A stretch of DNA of 64,000 nucleotides from Neocallimastix lanati (nom. inval.) (Eukaryota > Neocallimastigomycota > Neocallimastigomycetes > Neocallimastigales > Neocallimastigaceae), in the NCBI GenBank assembly GCA_016946835.1, contig JACVTC010000012.1, positions 471,001 through 535,000 on the forward strand, written 5' to 3'. Both the position numbers and the translations under genes were made by a program. Shown piece by piece: positions 50,500 through 63,648 of this stretch. Positions within the stretch are counted from its first letter, which is position 1; each line of letters opens with the position of its first letter. The notes beneath the pieces were generated by a model that was not told where the DNA came from, searched no databases, and saw only the letters and a list, made by a program, of their open reading frames with translations.

Positions 50500-53400
50500 T
50501 TAACATTTTCCATTTTCGTCTGGTGTTTTTGTTGGATCTTGACAGGCAACACATCCATGTTCATTACATTCTATACAACTAGCATCACATATGAAACATA
50601 AACCTTCCTTTGTCATGTAACTGTTCTTACAGACACATACACCATCACTGATTATAGCTCTTTTATCCTTACATGTGGTACAAGCTCCAGAAGAATTACA
50701 TGTAGCACATGATGGGTCACATACCTTACAAGTGAGAGTAAGATAATCTTCATAATATGATTTCTCACAGGCACAAATACCATTATTTGGAACTCTGTTT
50801 TCATTAGCACATTCAGTACATCCTTCAATAGTACAATCAGAACATCCAAGTTCACATTGAACACATTCATCATTACTTCCTAAATAATATCCTTTAATAC
50901 ATTTACATTCACCATTATTATCTGGTTCCATAAATTTCTTGGTACATCTTATACATCCCTTTTCATTACATGTAAGGCAAGATGTATCGCATTCAACACA
51001 TTCATTTCCCTTTAAATAGAAATGAGTATCACATTTACATTCTCCTTCTTCTAACTTCGTGTTTGATTTTTTACAACTTGTACAGTAATTCTTCTTTATT
51101 TCACATGTAGCACATTCCGAATCACATTCTTTACATTCACCTTCATCCATATAGAAACCATCTTTACATTTACAGCCACCTATACCATCTAATACCGTAT
51201 TTTGTTTAGCACAAGATTTACATCCATTTTCATCACATTTTTCACATTCCGGTTTACATTCTATACAACCTCCTCCAATTGTCGGATAGAAGTGTGATTT
51301 GCATACACATTTTCCATCATCTAATTCTTTATTTTTATTAACACAACCCTCACATACGTTCTTTTCCTTACATGATGTACAATCTTTATTACATTCATCA
51401 CATTCATTATCTTTCTCATAGTATCCTTTATCACATATACAATGTCCTGTACTATCTGCTACTTTGTTATTAACACTACATGTAATACATCCATTAACAT
51501 CACATGTATTACATTCCGTATCACATTTCTTACAATATTCAGATCCATCATCATAATATCCGTCATTACAGTTGCATTCTCCATTACTGGCTGTTCTATT
51601 TGGATCTTCACAGTCTATACAACTCTCTCCATTAGTACACGTTTTACATTTATCTTTGCATTTCTCACATTTTCCATCTTTTTCATAAAATCCAGGTTGA
51701 CATATACATGCTCCTTCGTCATTTGGAATCTTATTTTGGTCTTTACAGGCGATACATTTATCTTTAGTACATTTAGCACAATCATCCTTACTACACCCTA
51801 TACATGTTTTATTATCATCTTCAGTAAAGAATCCTATTTTGCATACACAAACTCCATCAATGGCTTCTTTGTTTGGATCACTACATGTAATACATTTTCC
51901 TGTTTTATCACATGTTGCACATCCCGTATTACATTCAACACAATTTTCTTCGTTATTTTTATAATATCCATCTTCACATTTACATTCTCCTAAATAGGCT
52001 ACAGTATGTTCACCAACACATGTCAGACATTTTTCTCCATTTTCACATGTGGCACATTCTGGTTTACAATCCAAACAACTTCCATCTTTATCACTATAGA
52101 ATTTAGCACCACATTTACATACTCCTTGAATTGGGGTCTTTCCATAACCAATACAAATACTACATCCATTTGCATTACAATCGGAACAATCTTCTTTACA
52201 TGGAATACAGTCATCACCACTCAAGTAATGATGAGGCTTGCATACACATTTACCATCTTTAGTTAACATCTTATTGTTGTCTTTACATGATTTGCATGAT
52301 GTTCCATCCTCACAAGATTCACAATCTGAATTACATACTTTACATTCTTCGGTAGATTTATCTAAATAAAATCCGATCCTACATTCACATTTTCCATCAA
52401 CTACAACTTTGTTTTGTTTCTTACAACCTTCACATCCTTTTTCACTGCAGGTATCACATTCTGGATCATTACATGCAATACAAATATTATCCTTTTCGTA
52501 ATAATCACTTGTACATTTGCATTCATTATTTGAATCTGGTTCCATATTATTGACCGTACAACTTTTACATTTACCTTTTTCACAGGTAGCGCATTTATCA
52601 CTAATTGTACTGCATGGTACACATGTATTATCATCTGAAAGGTAAAAGCCATCCTCACATTCACATTTTCTTTCTTCTTTATTAAATATCATATTTTTAA
52701 TTTTGCATTCAATACATGTGTCTGCATCTCCACTACATGTAGAACAATCGGTTCCACATTCTTGACAGTCTTTATTAGCATCTTCAAAATATCCTGGAAT
52801 GCATTCGCATACATTTTCATTATTAGCAACTTTATGCTCTTTCTTACATTGTGTACATTTTTTATCAGTAGTACATATTTTACAGTCATCATTACATGTT
52901 TTACATACTCCATTACCAATGTCATAGTATCCTTCTTTACATACACACTTACCATTGGAATCTGGTGATTTTAGCTCATCTTCACAATCAGTACATCCGT
53001 CCTCGTCACAAGAAAGACATCCTGGATCACATGGGACACAATTATTTCCATCAGCATAAAATCCATTTTTACATACGCATGATGTACCACTGGGTGTTTT
53101 ATTTTTATCACTACAATCATTGCATTTATCAATGTTACAATCTGTACATCCATTACTACATTGTTGGCATTTACCAGTTCTATCATCAAAGTATCCTTTT
53201 ATACATTTACATTTATTTCCATCAAGTGTCTTAAGTGAATCTGAGCATCCTGTACATCCATTAATATTACATCCTGTACAATCATCATCACATACTTGAC
53301 AGTCTTTATTTATGCCATCATCATAATAATGATATTTACAAGTACATACATTCTTTCCTTCTGATATTGTAAGTTCTTTATTTTCATCAAGACATTGTAA

Positions 53401-54960
53401 ACATCCGTTAGCATCACATCCATCACAATTGCTGTCTTCACACTTAACACATTCATCACCCTTTTCATAATATCCTTTAATACAATGACATATACCATCA
53501 GTACCTACTTCTCTTAATAAACTATCACATTCATCACATATTTCACTCCTACACTTCGTACAATGTGGACCACATCCTATACATTCTTCTGACTTATTCA
53601 TATAGGTACCATCAAGACAAACACATTTATGTTCAACTGCATGTTTCTTTTTATCTCTACATGAAGTGCATCCATCTTTATCACATGTTTCACAATTCTT
53701 ATCTTTACATTCTTTACATTTATCTTCATCTTTATCATAGTAGTAGCCATTGTCACATACACACACATTATTAGTATCTGCTGACATATGCTCTTTTACA
53801 CATTTGGTACATTTATTTTTAGTACATTCTTGACAGTCATCATTACATTTATGACAAACTCCATTTCCTTCATCATAAAATCCTACCTTACATTGACATT
53901 CACCATTAACTGGAGTTTTATCTTTATCTTCACACGAAGTACATTCTTCTAGACTCTTACACTCTGTACACCCTGAAACACACTTCTTACATGTCATATC
54001 AGATTTATCTAAATAATATCCATCTATACAGACACATTTTCCATCTACAAGTTTTTTATTTGCTTTAGCACATTCTGTACATCCATTACTATTACAAGTG
54101 GTACATTCAGTGTCACATTTAGTACACTCTTCGGGACCAGATTTAAAGTATCCAGGCCTACACACACATTCATTACTTTTATTATCAATCATATTTTCTA
54201 CTTTACAACTTTTACATTCAGTTTTTGTACATTCATTACAATCTGATTTACATGGAATACAGTTATTTCCATCTTCATAGAATCCTTTTTTACAAACACA
54301 AACTCCATTATTAGGTTCTTTATTTTTATCAGCACATTCTGTACATCCTTTTTCATCACAAGTGGAACAACTTTTATTACATTCAATACATTGATTATTA
54401 AGCTCATAGGTACCAGGCTTACAAATACATGTACCATTACCACTTTTGATCCTATTTCCATCAACACAGCCAGTACATCCTTTTGCGTCACATTTACTAC
54501 ATTCTGCTCTACATTCAACACAATAGCCATCATTATTCATATAGAAATGTGTATCACAAACACAAACATTGTCTTCATTAGCAACTTTATTATCAATTTT
54601 GCACTTTGTACATTTTTCTTTAGTACATAATAAACAATCATCATTACAATTATGACATTTATTATCATCTCCTAAGTATTTTCCATCCGGACATCTACAA
54701 CCACCCTTTCCATCTAAAATTTTTTCTTTATCCGTACAACTTCGACATCCATTAATATCACAAGTTTCACAATCTCCTGTACATTTTTTATGTTCACCAT
54801 TTTTATCTGGATAATATCCTGGTCTACTTTTACATATATGATTTTCTTCATCCAAGTAACTACTTTCATTATTCTTACACTTTGTACATGTAGTAGCATC
54901 TTCACATAATGCACAATTAACAGGACAAGCTGTATAAATAATTTTTTTTTTTTTAATTTA

Positions 54961-54991
<31 letters not shown>

Positions 54992-56317
54992 AATAAAAAA
55001 AAAATAAAAAATTAATAAATCATTTATTTATTAAAAAAAATCATTAAAAAATATGACATTTATAACATCAATAATAATAATTAAAATAATAATAATAAAA
55101 TGTATACCATGACATCTGCATTTTTCATCAGAATAGGATCCATCATAACATTCTAAACTAAGAGAGAAACGAGCAATTCCACTAGATGTAACACCACTAA
55201 ATTCTTTATAAACTACTGTTTCACTTTCTGATGTTGGTAATTTTCCTTCGGAATTATTAACAATCTTAATTGAATAACTCTGGAAATTCATAGTAATACC
55301 ATCAGAATTGACTATATATTTTGGTTTTTCTTCCTTATCAATAATAACACTTAGACAATTATTAATTAATTCATTAGTAAATTCACTGAAAGTAAGCTTA
55401 TCCACAGAGGGGATAGTACAAATAACTTGATATCCATTTTGTTTTCCACATGCTTTTTGATACATTTCAATAATATATTTTCTATTAACAATAACACCAT
55501 CCATGTGACCCACTGAACCTGTTTCTCTTTTAATAACATAACCTTCATAATGATCACCAAAGATTTCTTCCATTTTATAGTAATCATTATAATGTTTTTT
55601 TGCAATATTATAGAATTCAGTATTTGTGCATTTTTTATTGTTAATATTTTCTATGGAAAGATACCAGACAAAATGGTTGCCACCTCCAGTACCTCTTTCT
55701 CTATATTGAATGTAAATACCACATTTTTCTCTAACTTCATCTAAACCTTCATTCATATCCCAATTAACAATGCTATATGGGATATCATTTTTAGATGGTC
55801 CAAATTGGTTACTTGGAAAACCCTTATTAATGGGAGATGGAACTTTATTTTCATATAACAAATAGGTATGCATAATAGCGGGTTCCTTATAAGTTTGCTT
55901 AACAGTAATTCCTTCACAACTTTTTAAATTACTGATTTCAATAGAAAAATAGCCATTTTTGTAGTCAGGAAAAGAGACATTTTGTGTAATTTCCTGTCCA
56001 TTTTGAAAAATTTTTATATATTTAGGGAGTTCATCTTTAGTAAATGACGTTTTACTATTAAGACCTTCATTACCATTCTTTAATTTTTCTATTTTTAAAT
56101 TTTTATTAGAATATGTAACTGATATATCAGAAATACATTTATGACTATTTTCCTCAATACCAAAGTTTATGAAATTTATATTACATGTTGAATCTTTTCT
56201 TAAAACACCCTCTGGGTTATATTCTACCCCTTCATATTTTGCTTTTATACCACTAACAATTAATAAGCATAAGGTAATAAACTTAAACAGATTTAATTTT
56301 ATCATAATTTTTTTCAT
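50500..56317 (-). CDS. Large secreted protein: conserved N-terminal domain plus ~32 Cys-rich repeats (2 exons)
   Basis: Exon 1 (56317-55108) and exon 2 (54929-50500) flank a 178-nt intron (GTATAC...ATACAG) in phase 1, for 1879 residues. A signal peptide (MKKIMIKLNLFKFITLCLLI...) precedes a domain homologous to that of the gene at 40484-43136 (NWDMNEGLDEVREKCGIYI, YRERGTGGGNHFVWYLSIEN, VGHMDG, ACGKQ, SSGIARFSLSLECYDG), ending CRCHG. Exon 2 encodes about 32 modules of ~45 residues, each CxCxxGYYxxxxxCxxCxxxCxxCxxxGCxxC, with eight or so Cys. The last two modules nearly match those of the paralogue, ending TPDENGKC. Likely an extracellular, disulfide-rich stalk or surface protein; no membrane helix is seen. 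Function unknown. The many open frames within it on both strands are shadows. Confidence 0.87.
54930..55107 (-). other. Intron at the domain/repeat border of the large Cys-rich gene
   Basis: Minus-strand GTCATG|GTATAC at 55107 and TTTATACAG|CTTGTCCT at 54930. Joining gives CRCHACPVNCALC in frame. Position and phase match the paralogue's intron. Confidence 0.83.
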
Positions 56318-56451
56318 TTTTTTTTTTTTTTTATCACTTATTTTTTAAATTCAAAAACAAAATAAAAAGAAATAAAAAAAAATTAAAAAAAACAAAAATT
56401 GTCTATATAAAATAAAATATATATATATATATATATATACGAGCTGAGACA

Positions 56452-56488
<37 letters not shown>

Positions 56489-56754
56489 CAATAGACACTT
56501 TTCTTTTTGGATAATTTTTTAATTATAATATATAATCAAAAATTATTATATTTATAGATATTATAAATTTTAAATTATATTGATTTATTGATATTATAAA
56601 TTTTAAATTATATAGATTTATATATATTTATTCAGTTTTTTTTTTTTTAAATAAAATTTAAAAATTATTTTTAGAAAAATTCATATAAGAAGTAAAGTTA
56701 AAGTTAAAATAAATAAAAAAAAAAAAAACCTTTTAATATAATAAATAAATAAAT
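56318..56754. other. Upstream region of the large Cys-rich gene
   Basis: Poly-A/T tracts, (TA)n at 56420-56440 and one non-AT patch (ACGAGCTGAGACAAG near 56440-56455). It presumably contains the promoter; no specific element can be identified. Confidence 0.45.
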
Positions 56755-57106
56755 AAGAAAAGATGATTTTAAATTTTATTATTAAATTATTGATTAATGA
56801 TATTTAAATAATCTATAAATATTTTTTTAAATTAGTCCTATTTCATATTGTTAAAAATATTTTAATTTTTTCTTATTATAAAAACTTATATGAACACTTT
56901 TATCAAAATAGAAGAATATTACTAATTATTAAGAAAAGATGATTTTAAATTTTATTATTAAATTATTGATTAATGATATTTAAATAATCTATAAATATTT
57001 TTTTAAATTAGTCCTATTTCATATTGTTAAAAATATTTTAATTTTTTCTTATTATAAAAACTTATATGAACACTTTTATCAAAATAGAAGAATATTACTA
57101 ATTATA
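56755..57106. repeat. Exact 176-bp tandem duplication
   Basis: 56755-56930 and 56931-57106 appear identical by eye, starting AAGAAAAGATGATTTTAAAT and ending GAATATTACTAATTAT. A recent duplication. Confidence 0.92.
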
Positions 57107-59460
57107 ATATTCCTTCTTTTCATGTTAAAATTAAAGTAAAATATTTATATAAATTTATATTATATTTAATATTTTTCAAATATATACTATATTAAAAAAG
57201 GTAGAAAAAAAAAAAAAAAGATAATAATAATAATAATAATAATAATAAGTTTTTATTATTAAAAAAAAATTTTTTTAAACCATATTTATTATTAATGTTA
57301 TTTTATATTAGGTTTTAAATTTTTTTAAATAGTGAATTTTATTAGATTTTTAGCATGAAAAGAATGAACAATGGAATTAGTAATTTTTAGAAGTATCGAT
57401 AATAATATTAATCATCCATTATATTGAATAAAAAATCATAATTCATTTAATTATTTCACATGAACATATATATTAAAATAATCTTTCTTTATAAATATAT
57501 TTACATATATTTTTAAAGTATATGAATAAGATAATTTTTAGAATTTTTAATAAATTTTTAATATTATTTTTAGATAATCATTTAAGGTAAAATTTTATAT
57601 GCAATTAAAAAATATATATATAAAATAAAATTGAATATGTCTAATTAAAAAAATCAATAAATAACAATAAGTGGGAAACAATATATTTTAATTATTTTTT
57701 TTTTTTTTTTTCTATTTTAAAAAAGAAAAAAAATATTCTAATAAAAGATTCAAGTTAATAATAATACATAAGCTTTAAAAAAATAAATAAATATCATTTT
57801 AAATACTTTAATTCAAAATAATTTCAACGAATTATTAAATATTGATCTACTTTTTTTTTTTTTTTTTCACAAGCAATCCAACAAAAATGAAAATTTTTAA
57901 ATAAATCCTATAAAATATTTAGTATTAATAATTATTAACAACCTTTTAATATAAATATTTATCTAATATTATAATTTAAGCACAAAAAATTTTTCTTATT
58001 TCAAATTCAATATTTTACTATTTATAATAAAAATAAAATAATTAAATAATGCAAACTGTATAATTAATATGTAAAAAAATATACAAAACAGAATATCACT
58101 TTTTAATGATAAAAAAAATGATCTTTAACAAGGATTATTTATAAAATATATATATAATACTATAAAAATTTAATAATATCAGTATTTGTTCTAAAGTATA
58201 AAAAAAAAATATTTATATTATTTTTAATTAATATTATTTATTATTTATTATTATTATTATAATTATAATTATTATAATTATTATTAATATATTATAATTT
58301 ATTGAAAAGTTAATTTTTCTTTTTATAATTATTTTAATTTTAAACGTTATTTTATAAATATAAATATCTTTTTATAATTATTTTAATTTTAAACGTTATT
58401 TTATAAATAAACATATTATTATATTTTATGTTTAGTACTTTTATATATAAATTCATATTAAACATCTATCTTATTTACGGAAATTACTATCTATAAATAA
58501 TATATAAGAAATGAAATATGGAATATTTATAATTAAATAACTATGAAATAGTTTAAAAATATTTATATATAATTATTATAAATAGATTTTTTATATTATG
58601 TTATTGAAAAAACAATAGAAAAAATTATTTATAATTAATAATATATATAAATATAAATAAATGTATTTAAATATTTTAATATATTTTTATTATTACAATA
58701 AAAATATCTCAAAAATAAAAAATTAAGGATAAAAATTACTATTTTTAAATCTTTATTTTTTATTTCATTTTTAAATATCTCAAAAATAAAAAATTTAAGA
58801 TAAAAATCAAAATTATTATTATTATTTTTAAAATTTTACTTTTTATTTCTTTTTTAAAAATAAAGATAAAAATCAATATTATTATTATTTAAATTATTTT
58901 TTTTTTATTTCTTTTTTATTTAAGATATTATATTACTAAGTTATTATTTAAGATATTAAACTTTATTTCTAACAAATATAATAACTTAGTAACATAATAA
59001 CTTAGTTTATAATGATATAACTGAGATATTTTTATTTATCATATTAAATGTATTAATAAATAATTGAATGTTTTGTAAATGTATTATGATTCATGTTTGA
59101 CGTACATTAATTATTTACATATACAAATATATCGTATTAAAACTATTGTACATTTGCAGTAATTAATTATAATATAAAATAATCATTTTAATTAATTTAA
59201 AACCATGTATTTTTGTATGTGACTTGTTTTTTTAATAATTAAATAAATAATAATTAAATAAATAATAAATATTCTTTTTTATATATAATTTATTAATATT
59301 CAATTGTAAAAATAATTTTTTATAATTCTTTTTGAAGAGAATATATTATTATTTCTATTGAAATAGTTATTTAATAATTATTTTTATTTAATAATAATTA
59401 TTAATATATTTATTTATAATATCTTAAAATGTATGATTTTGTTTTAAAAATTTTATAATT
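57107..59460. other. AT-rich intergenic region
   Basis: No gene seen. A ~50-bp tandem duplication with TTTTAATTTTAAACGTTATT lies at 58320-58410, and a ~75-bp imperfect repeat around AAATATCTCAAAAATAAAAA at 58700-58800. Confidence 0.6.
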
Positions 59461-59499
59461 CAGTCACATATGACGTGAATGTCCTGATAAAGAAAAAAA

Positions 59500-60868
59500 C
59501 CAAATCATTGTAAACAGAAAATATAAATTTAATTTATGGTATATAACGAATAATACAAAAGTATTCAAATGTACTGAATATAAAACAGTTAAAAAATGTA
59601 AATCATACATTATTCTAAATGATAATAATAAAGTAATAAAATATGAAAGCAAATATACTCATCCAGGAAAAGAATATGACACATCTGTATTAATAATAAA
59701 ACATAAAATGAAAAATGAAATTTGAAAATTCTCAATCCCATTTGATATAAATTCAAAACATATATATAATGAAATATCTGAAGAAATTGGATTGATATGC
59801 CCTGAATATAATTCAATTAAATCCCAAATATCAAGATATATAAAAAAACAACTACCTCCTGATATATCAAAATTTAATAAAATTCCAGATGAATCTGAAT
59901 ATTACATTAAACGAAAGAGATGAAAATTTTAAGATATTCAAAAATTCTAATATCATAATTTTTCAATCACCATTCCAAACAGAATTGTTTATTAAATACA
60001 ACGAAAATATGTTTGCTGATGGTATTTTCTATATTGCACCAATATTTGGTTATTAAGTGTTTATACCAAGAGTATATGCTCCAGAAATAAATAATTTTTA
60101 CACTACATCACTATCTATATTAAATAATAAAGAACAAGCAACCTATGAATTTATTTGAAAAATTAAAAAAGAATGCAAGTAAATATAATAATAATATTAT
60201 AGTTACACCAAAAATTTTGCATTGTGATTTTGAAAAAGGTATATCCAATGCTACCATTAAAATATTTCCTAATATTACTATTAAATATTGTGTATGGCAT
60301 TATTAAAGATTGTTAGAAGTTCAAAAAAATAAATTATGTTATAATGAAGCTGAAAATAATCATAAATTTTATTTGTTTTATAAAGCTATTACGAATTTTC
60401 CTTTTATAAATCCTGAATATATTTGATATTTATAATTATATTAAAATTATATGACAAATATATAATTATTTCCTTTTTTTTAAATTTTTTTGGAATATTT
60501 TAATAAGACTTATTAATATATATATTATTTTTAATATTGGAATTATTATAACGATATAAGCCACATAACAAATAATGCTTCAGAATCTTTTAACAATTAC
60601 TTAAATAAATTGTTTTACGAAAAACCTTCTTTCAATGAATTGATTTATCATTTAAAAAGAGAAGAATTTTTATCTTACAATAATTACAAAAGGAAAATTT
60701 AAGGAGTTTGGAAAAAAAAAAAAAAAAATATTAACAAAAACTGATGAAATCAATGATTTAATTAAAAAATACAAAAAAAAGGAATCCGAATTAATTGATA
60801 AAAAATGTGATAAAAATAATATCATTGATTTATGGTATAAATGTTTATTAGAATTAAACAAGCTCTAA
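59500..60868 (+). pseudogene. Decayed FLYWCH-MULE transposase copy
   Basis: The plus strand shows the same order as the copy at 62196. A FLYWCH-like zinc finger (FKCTEYKTVKKCKSYIILND then THPGKEY) lies near 59560-59680, followed by EEIGLICPEYNSIKSQISRY near 59775-59840. DDE-core pieces are FADGIFYIAP near 60012-60045 (first Asp), FYTTSLSILNNKEQATYEF near 60095-60155, and a HCDFEKG-like sequence near 60220-60240. The C-terminal SEFNNYLNKL-type segment and LIKKYKKKESELIDKKCDKN follow to a stop at 60866. Several stops and frameshifts make it non-functional. Confidence 0.8.
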
Positions 60869-61560
60869 ATTTATAAATAATAATTAACTAGAATATATAT
60901 AGTTTAAATTATATTAATATCAATATCAATATATTTTATTAATATCAATGTCAATATACTGTATTAATATCAAAATCAATATTTAAATTTTATTAATAAT
61001 AAATATTTAATATTATAATAAATTTTAATTTTATTATTTTATTTAATTTATTTAATAATAAAATATAAAATTTTATTTATTTTATTTAAATAAAATAAAA
61101 TAGAAAGGTTTTATTATTAAAATATTAAATAATTATTAAATAATATAATATAATAATAAAATAAAATGAAAATAAATAAAAATAAAATAAAATTCTTAAC
61201 AGAAAACTTATTTATTCTTGAATTTATTCTTTTTTTAGTTTTTATTTTATTTTTTTTAATGCTAAAATACAATAAATAAAAATATATGTTGAAAATAGTG
61301 GGGAGAGCGCGTTTCGGAACCGCACGTGAATAGATATAAGCCACATGCTTTTTGAGATGGCGTATTATATATAAATTTTTTTATATAAATAAATAATTAA
61401 ATAATAATTAAATAAATATTTTATTTTATAATAAAAAATAAAAAAATAAAAAAATAAAAAAATAAAAAAAATAAAAAAATAAAAAAAATTAAAAATAAAA
61501 AAAAAATAAAAAAAATAAAAAAGATTAAAAAAATAAAATACAAAAAAAATAAAATAAAAT
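60869..61560. other. AT-rich spacer between transposase copies, with one GC-rich patch
   Basis: Short TATTAATATCAATATCAAT-type repeats at 60915-60985, and an A-rich TAAAAAAATAAAAAA run at 61430-61550. A GC-rich segment at 61293-61345 (GTGGGGAGAGCGCGTTTCGG then AACCGCACGTG) could be a transposon end; no inverted partner is found in the window. Confidence 0.45.
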
Positions 61561-62110
61561 ATTTTCATTTTTATTTATATTTATAACTGTAATTTTTTAT
61601 TATATAAATAAATAAATAAATAAATAAATAATAATTAAATAAATATTTTATTTTATAATAAAAAAATAAAATAAAAAAAAGAAAAGATAAATATTTTTTT
61701 AGTAATTTTCTTGAAATAAAATATTTTATTAGTAATTTTCTTGAAATAAAATAAAATATTTTCATATTTATTTATATTTATAACTGTAATTTTTTATTAT
61801 ATAAATAAATAATAATTAAATAAATATTTTATTTTATAATAAAAAAATAAAATAAAAAAAAGAAAAGATAAATATTTTTTTAGTAATTTTCTTGAAATAA
61901 AATATTTTATTAGTAATTTTCTTGAAATAAAATAAAATATTTTCATATTTATTTATATTTATAACTGTAATTTTTTATTATATAAATAAATAATAATTAA
62001 ATAAATATTTTATTTTATAATGAAAAAATAAAATAAAAAAAAGAAAAGATAAATATTTTTTTAGTAATTTTCTTGAAATAAAATAAAATATTTTTATATT
62101 TATAATTGTA
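61561..62110. repeat. ~180-bp tandem repeat, about 3 copies, 5' of the transposase
   Basis: Units begin TTTTCATATTTATTTATATT, followed by TATAACTGTAATTTTTTATT, an AAGAAAAGATAAATATTTTT block and TTAGTAATTTTCTTGAAATA. Copies start at about 61561, 61759 and 61939 (period 180), with a partial fourth near 62095. Confidence 0.88.
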
Positions 62111-62195
62111 ATTTTTAAAAAAAATTGAAAATACATATTAAATAAAAAATAAAAAATAAATATTTTCATATTTATTAATATTTATATTAAAAATT

Positions 62196-63648
62196 TTGAT
62201 GGAGGGAAATCTAAAAATTGATATAAGTGAAACAAATCGAGGAAAAGAGCAAATAATTATAGATCGAAAATTTAAATATAATTTTTCAAAATTAAAAAAA
62301 GATAATACAAAAATATATAGATGTACAGAATATAAAACATTAAATAAATGTAAGTCTTTTATTATTTTAAATGATAATAAAGAGGTTTTAAATTATGATT
62401 CTTCACATAATCATCCTGGTAATGAAATTAATGCATCCAAATCATTAATAAAACATAAAATTAAAGATGAAATAAAAAAAAGTTTGATTCCTTCTGATAT
62501 AAAATCAAAACGCATATTTGATAAAATTTCTCAAGAAATAGGATATATATGCCCTGAATATAAAACAATTAAATCCCAAATAACAAGATATAAAAACAAA
62601 CAATTATTTCCTAATGTAAAAACATTTGATGAAGTTCCTAATGTATCTGAATATTATAAAACAATAAGAGGTGAATACTTTATGATATTCAAAAATTCTA
62701 ATATAATAATTTTTCAATCACCATTCCAAGCAAAATTATTTATGGAGAATAAACATATATTTGCTGATGGTACATTTTTAATAGCTCCAACTAATAGTTA
62801 TCAAGTATTCATTACCAGAACTTATGTTACAGAATTAAATTGTTTTTACACTACTTCCATGTCAATATTAAAAAACAAAGAACAAACAACTTACGAAATA
62901 TTATTTAATGAAATAAAAAAAAAATATAATTAAATATAATGCAAATATTAATTTCTCAGAAAAAATTTTTCATTGTGATTTTGAAAAAGGAATATCTAAT
63001 GCAGTGGAAAATATTTTTCCCAATATAAATATTAAATATTGTTTTTGGCATTATAAAAGATTATTAATGACAAAAAAAAATAAATTATGTTACAAGGAAG
63101 TGAAAGATCATAATATTTTAAATACTTATTATAAAGCGATTTCTAATTTATGTTTTATTAATATTGAATACATACCTGATATTTTTAATAAAATTAAAAA
63201 TACATGCATGAGATATAAATCTACCTGTTCCCAATTTTTGAATTTTTTAGATTATTTTGAGAAAACATTTCTAAATATCTATAATATAAAATATTGGAAT
63301 TATTACAATAATATAGACCACATAACAAATAATGCTTCAGAATCTTATAACAGTTATTTAAAAAATTTATTTGTAAAAAAGCCTTCATTTTATAAATTAA
63401 TATATACAATACAATTTGAAGAATCCAAATCTTACTATGATTACCATATGAGAATTAAAGGAATTTGGAGAAAAAAGAGCAGAATATCAGAAAGGGTCGA
63501 TGACATTAATATTTTAGTTGAATATTATAAAAATATGGAAGCCGAATTAAAAAATATTGGATGTAGTAAAAATGATATCATCGAAAATTGGTTTAATTGT
63601 TTAATTAGATTGAATAATGAAATCATTAATTTTAATAAAACAAAATAA
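62196..63648 (+). pseudogene. FLYWCH-MULE transposase, nearly intact (one indel)
   Basis: The first frame (62196-62933) has a FLYWCH zinc finger (residues ~20-75: YRCTEYKTLNKCKSFIILND, then SSHNHPG), a PEYKTIKSQITRY linker, and the start of a Mutator-like (MULE) transposase core with FADGTFLIAP (first catalytic Asp). At an A10 run near 62915-62924 the frame changes by one base. Sequence continues open from 62932 to a stop at 63648 with HCDFEKGISNAVENIFP (second Asp), IKYCFWHYKR, and NASESYNSYLKNLF. Such enzymes cut and paste Mutator-like DNA transposons. The single indel may be a pseudogene mutation, an assembly error in a homopolymer, or frameshifting. No terminal inverted repeats could be paired within the window. 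Confidence 0.82.

Noticed and set aside
51442-54630. Several open frames on the plus strand and in other minus frames inside the large Cys-rich gene
   Set aside because: They are shadows of the repeat-coding frame, which explains the whole interval and is spliced to a matching exon.
62910-62935. Programmed frameshift in the transposase as the favoured explanation
   Set aside because: The run is a plain A10 homopolymer with no flanking stimulatory structure visible. Mutation or sequencing error is simpler, so it is only mentioned as a possibility.
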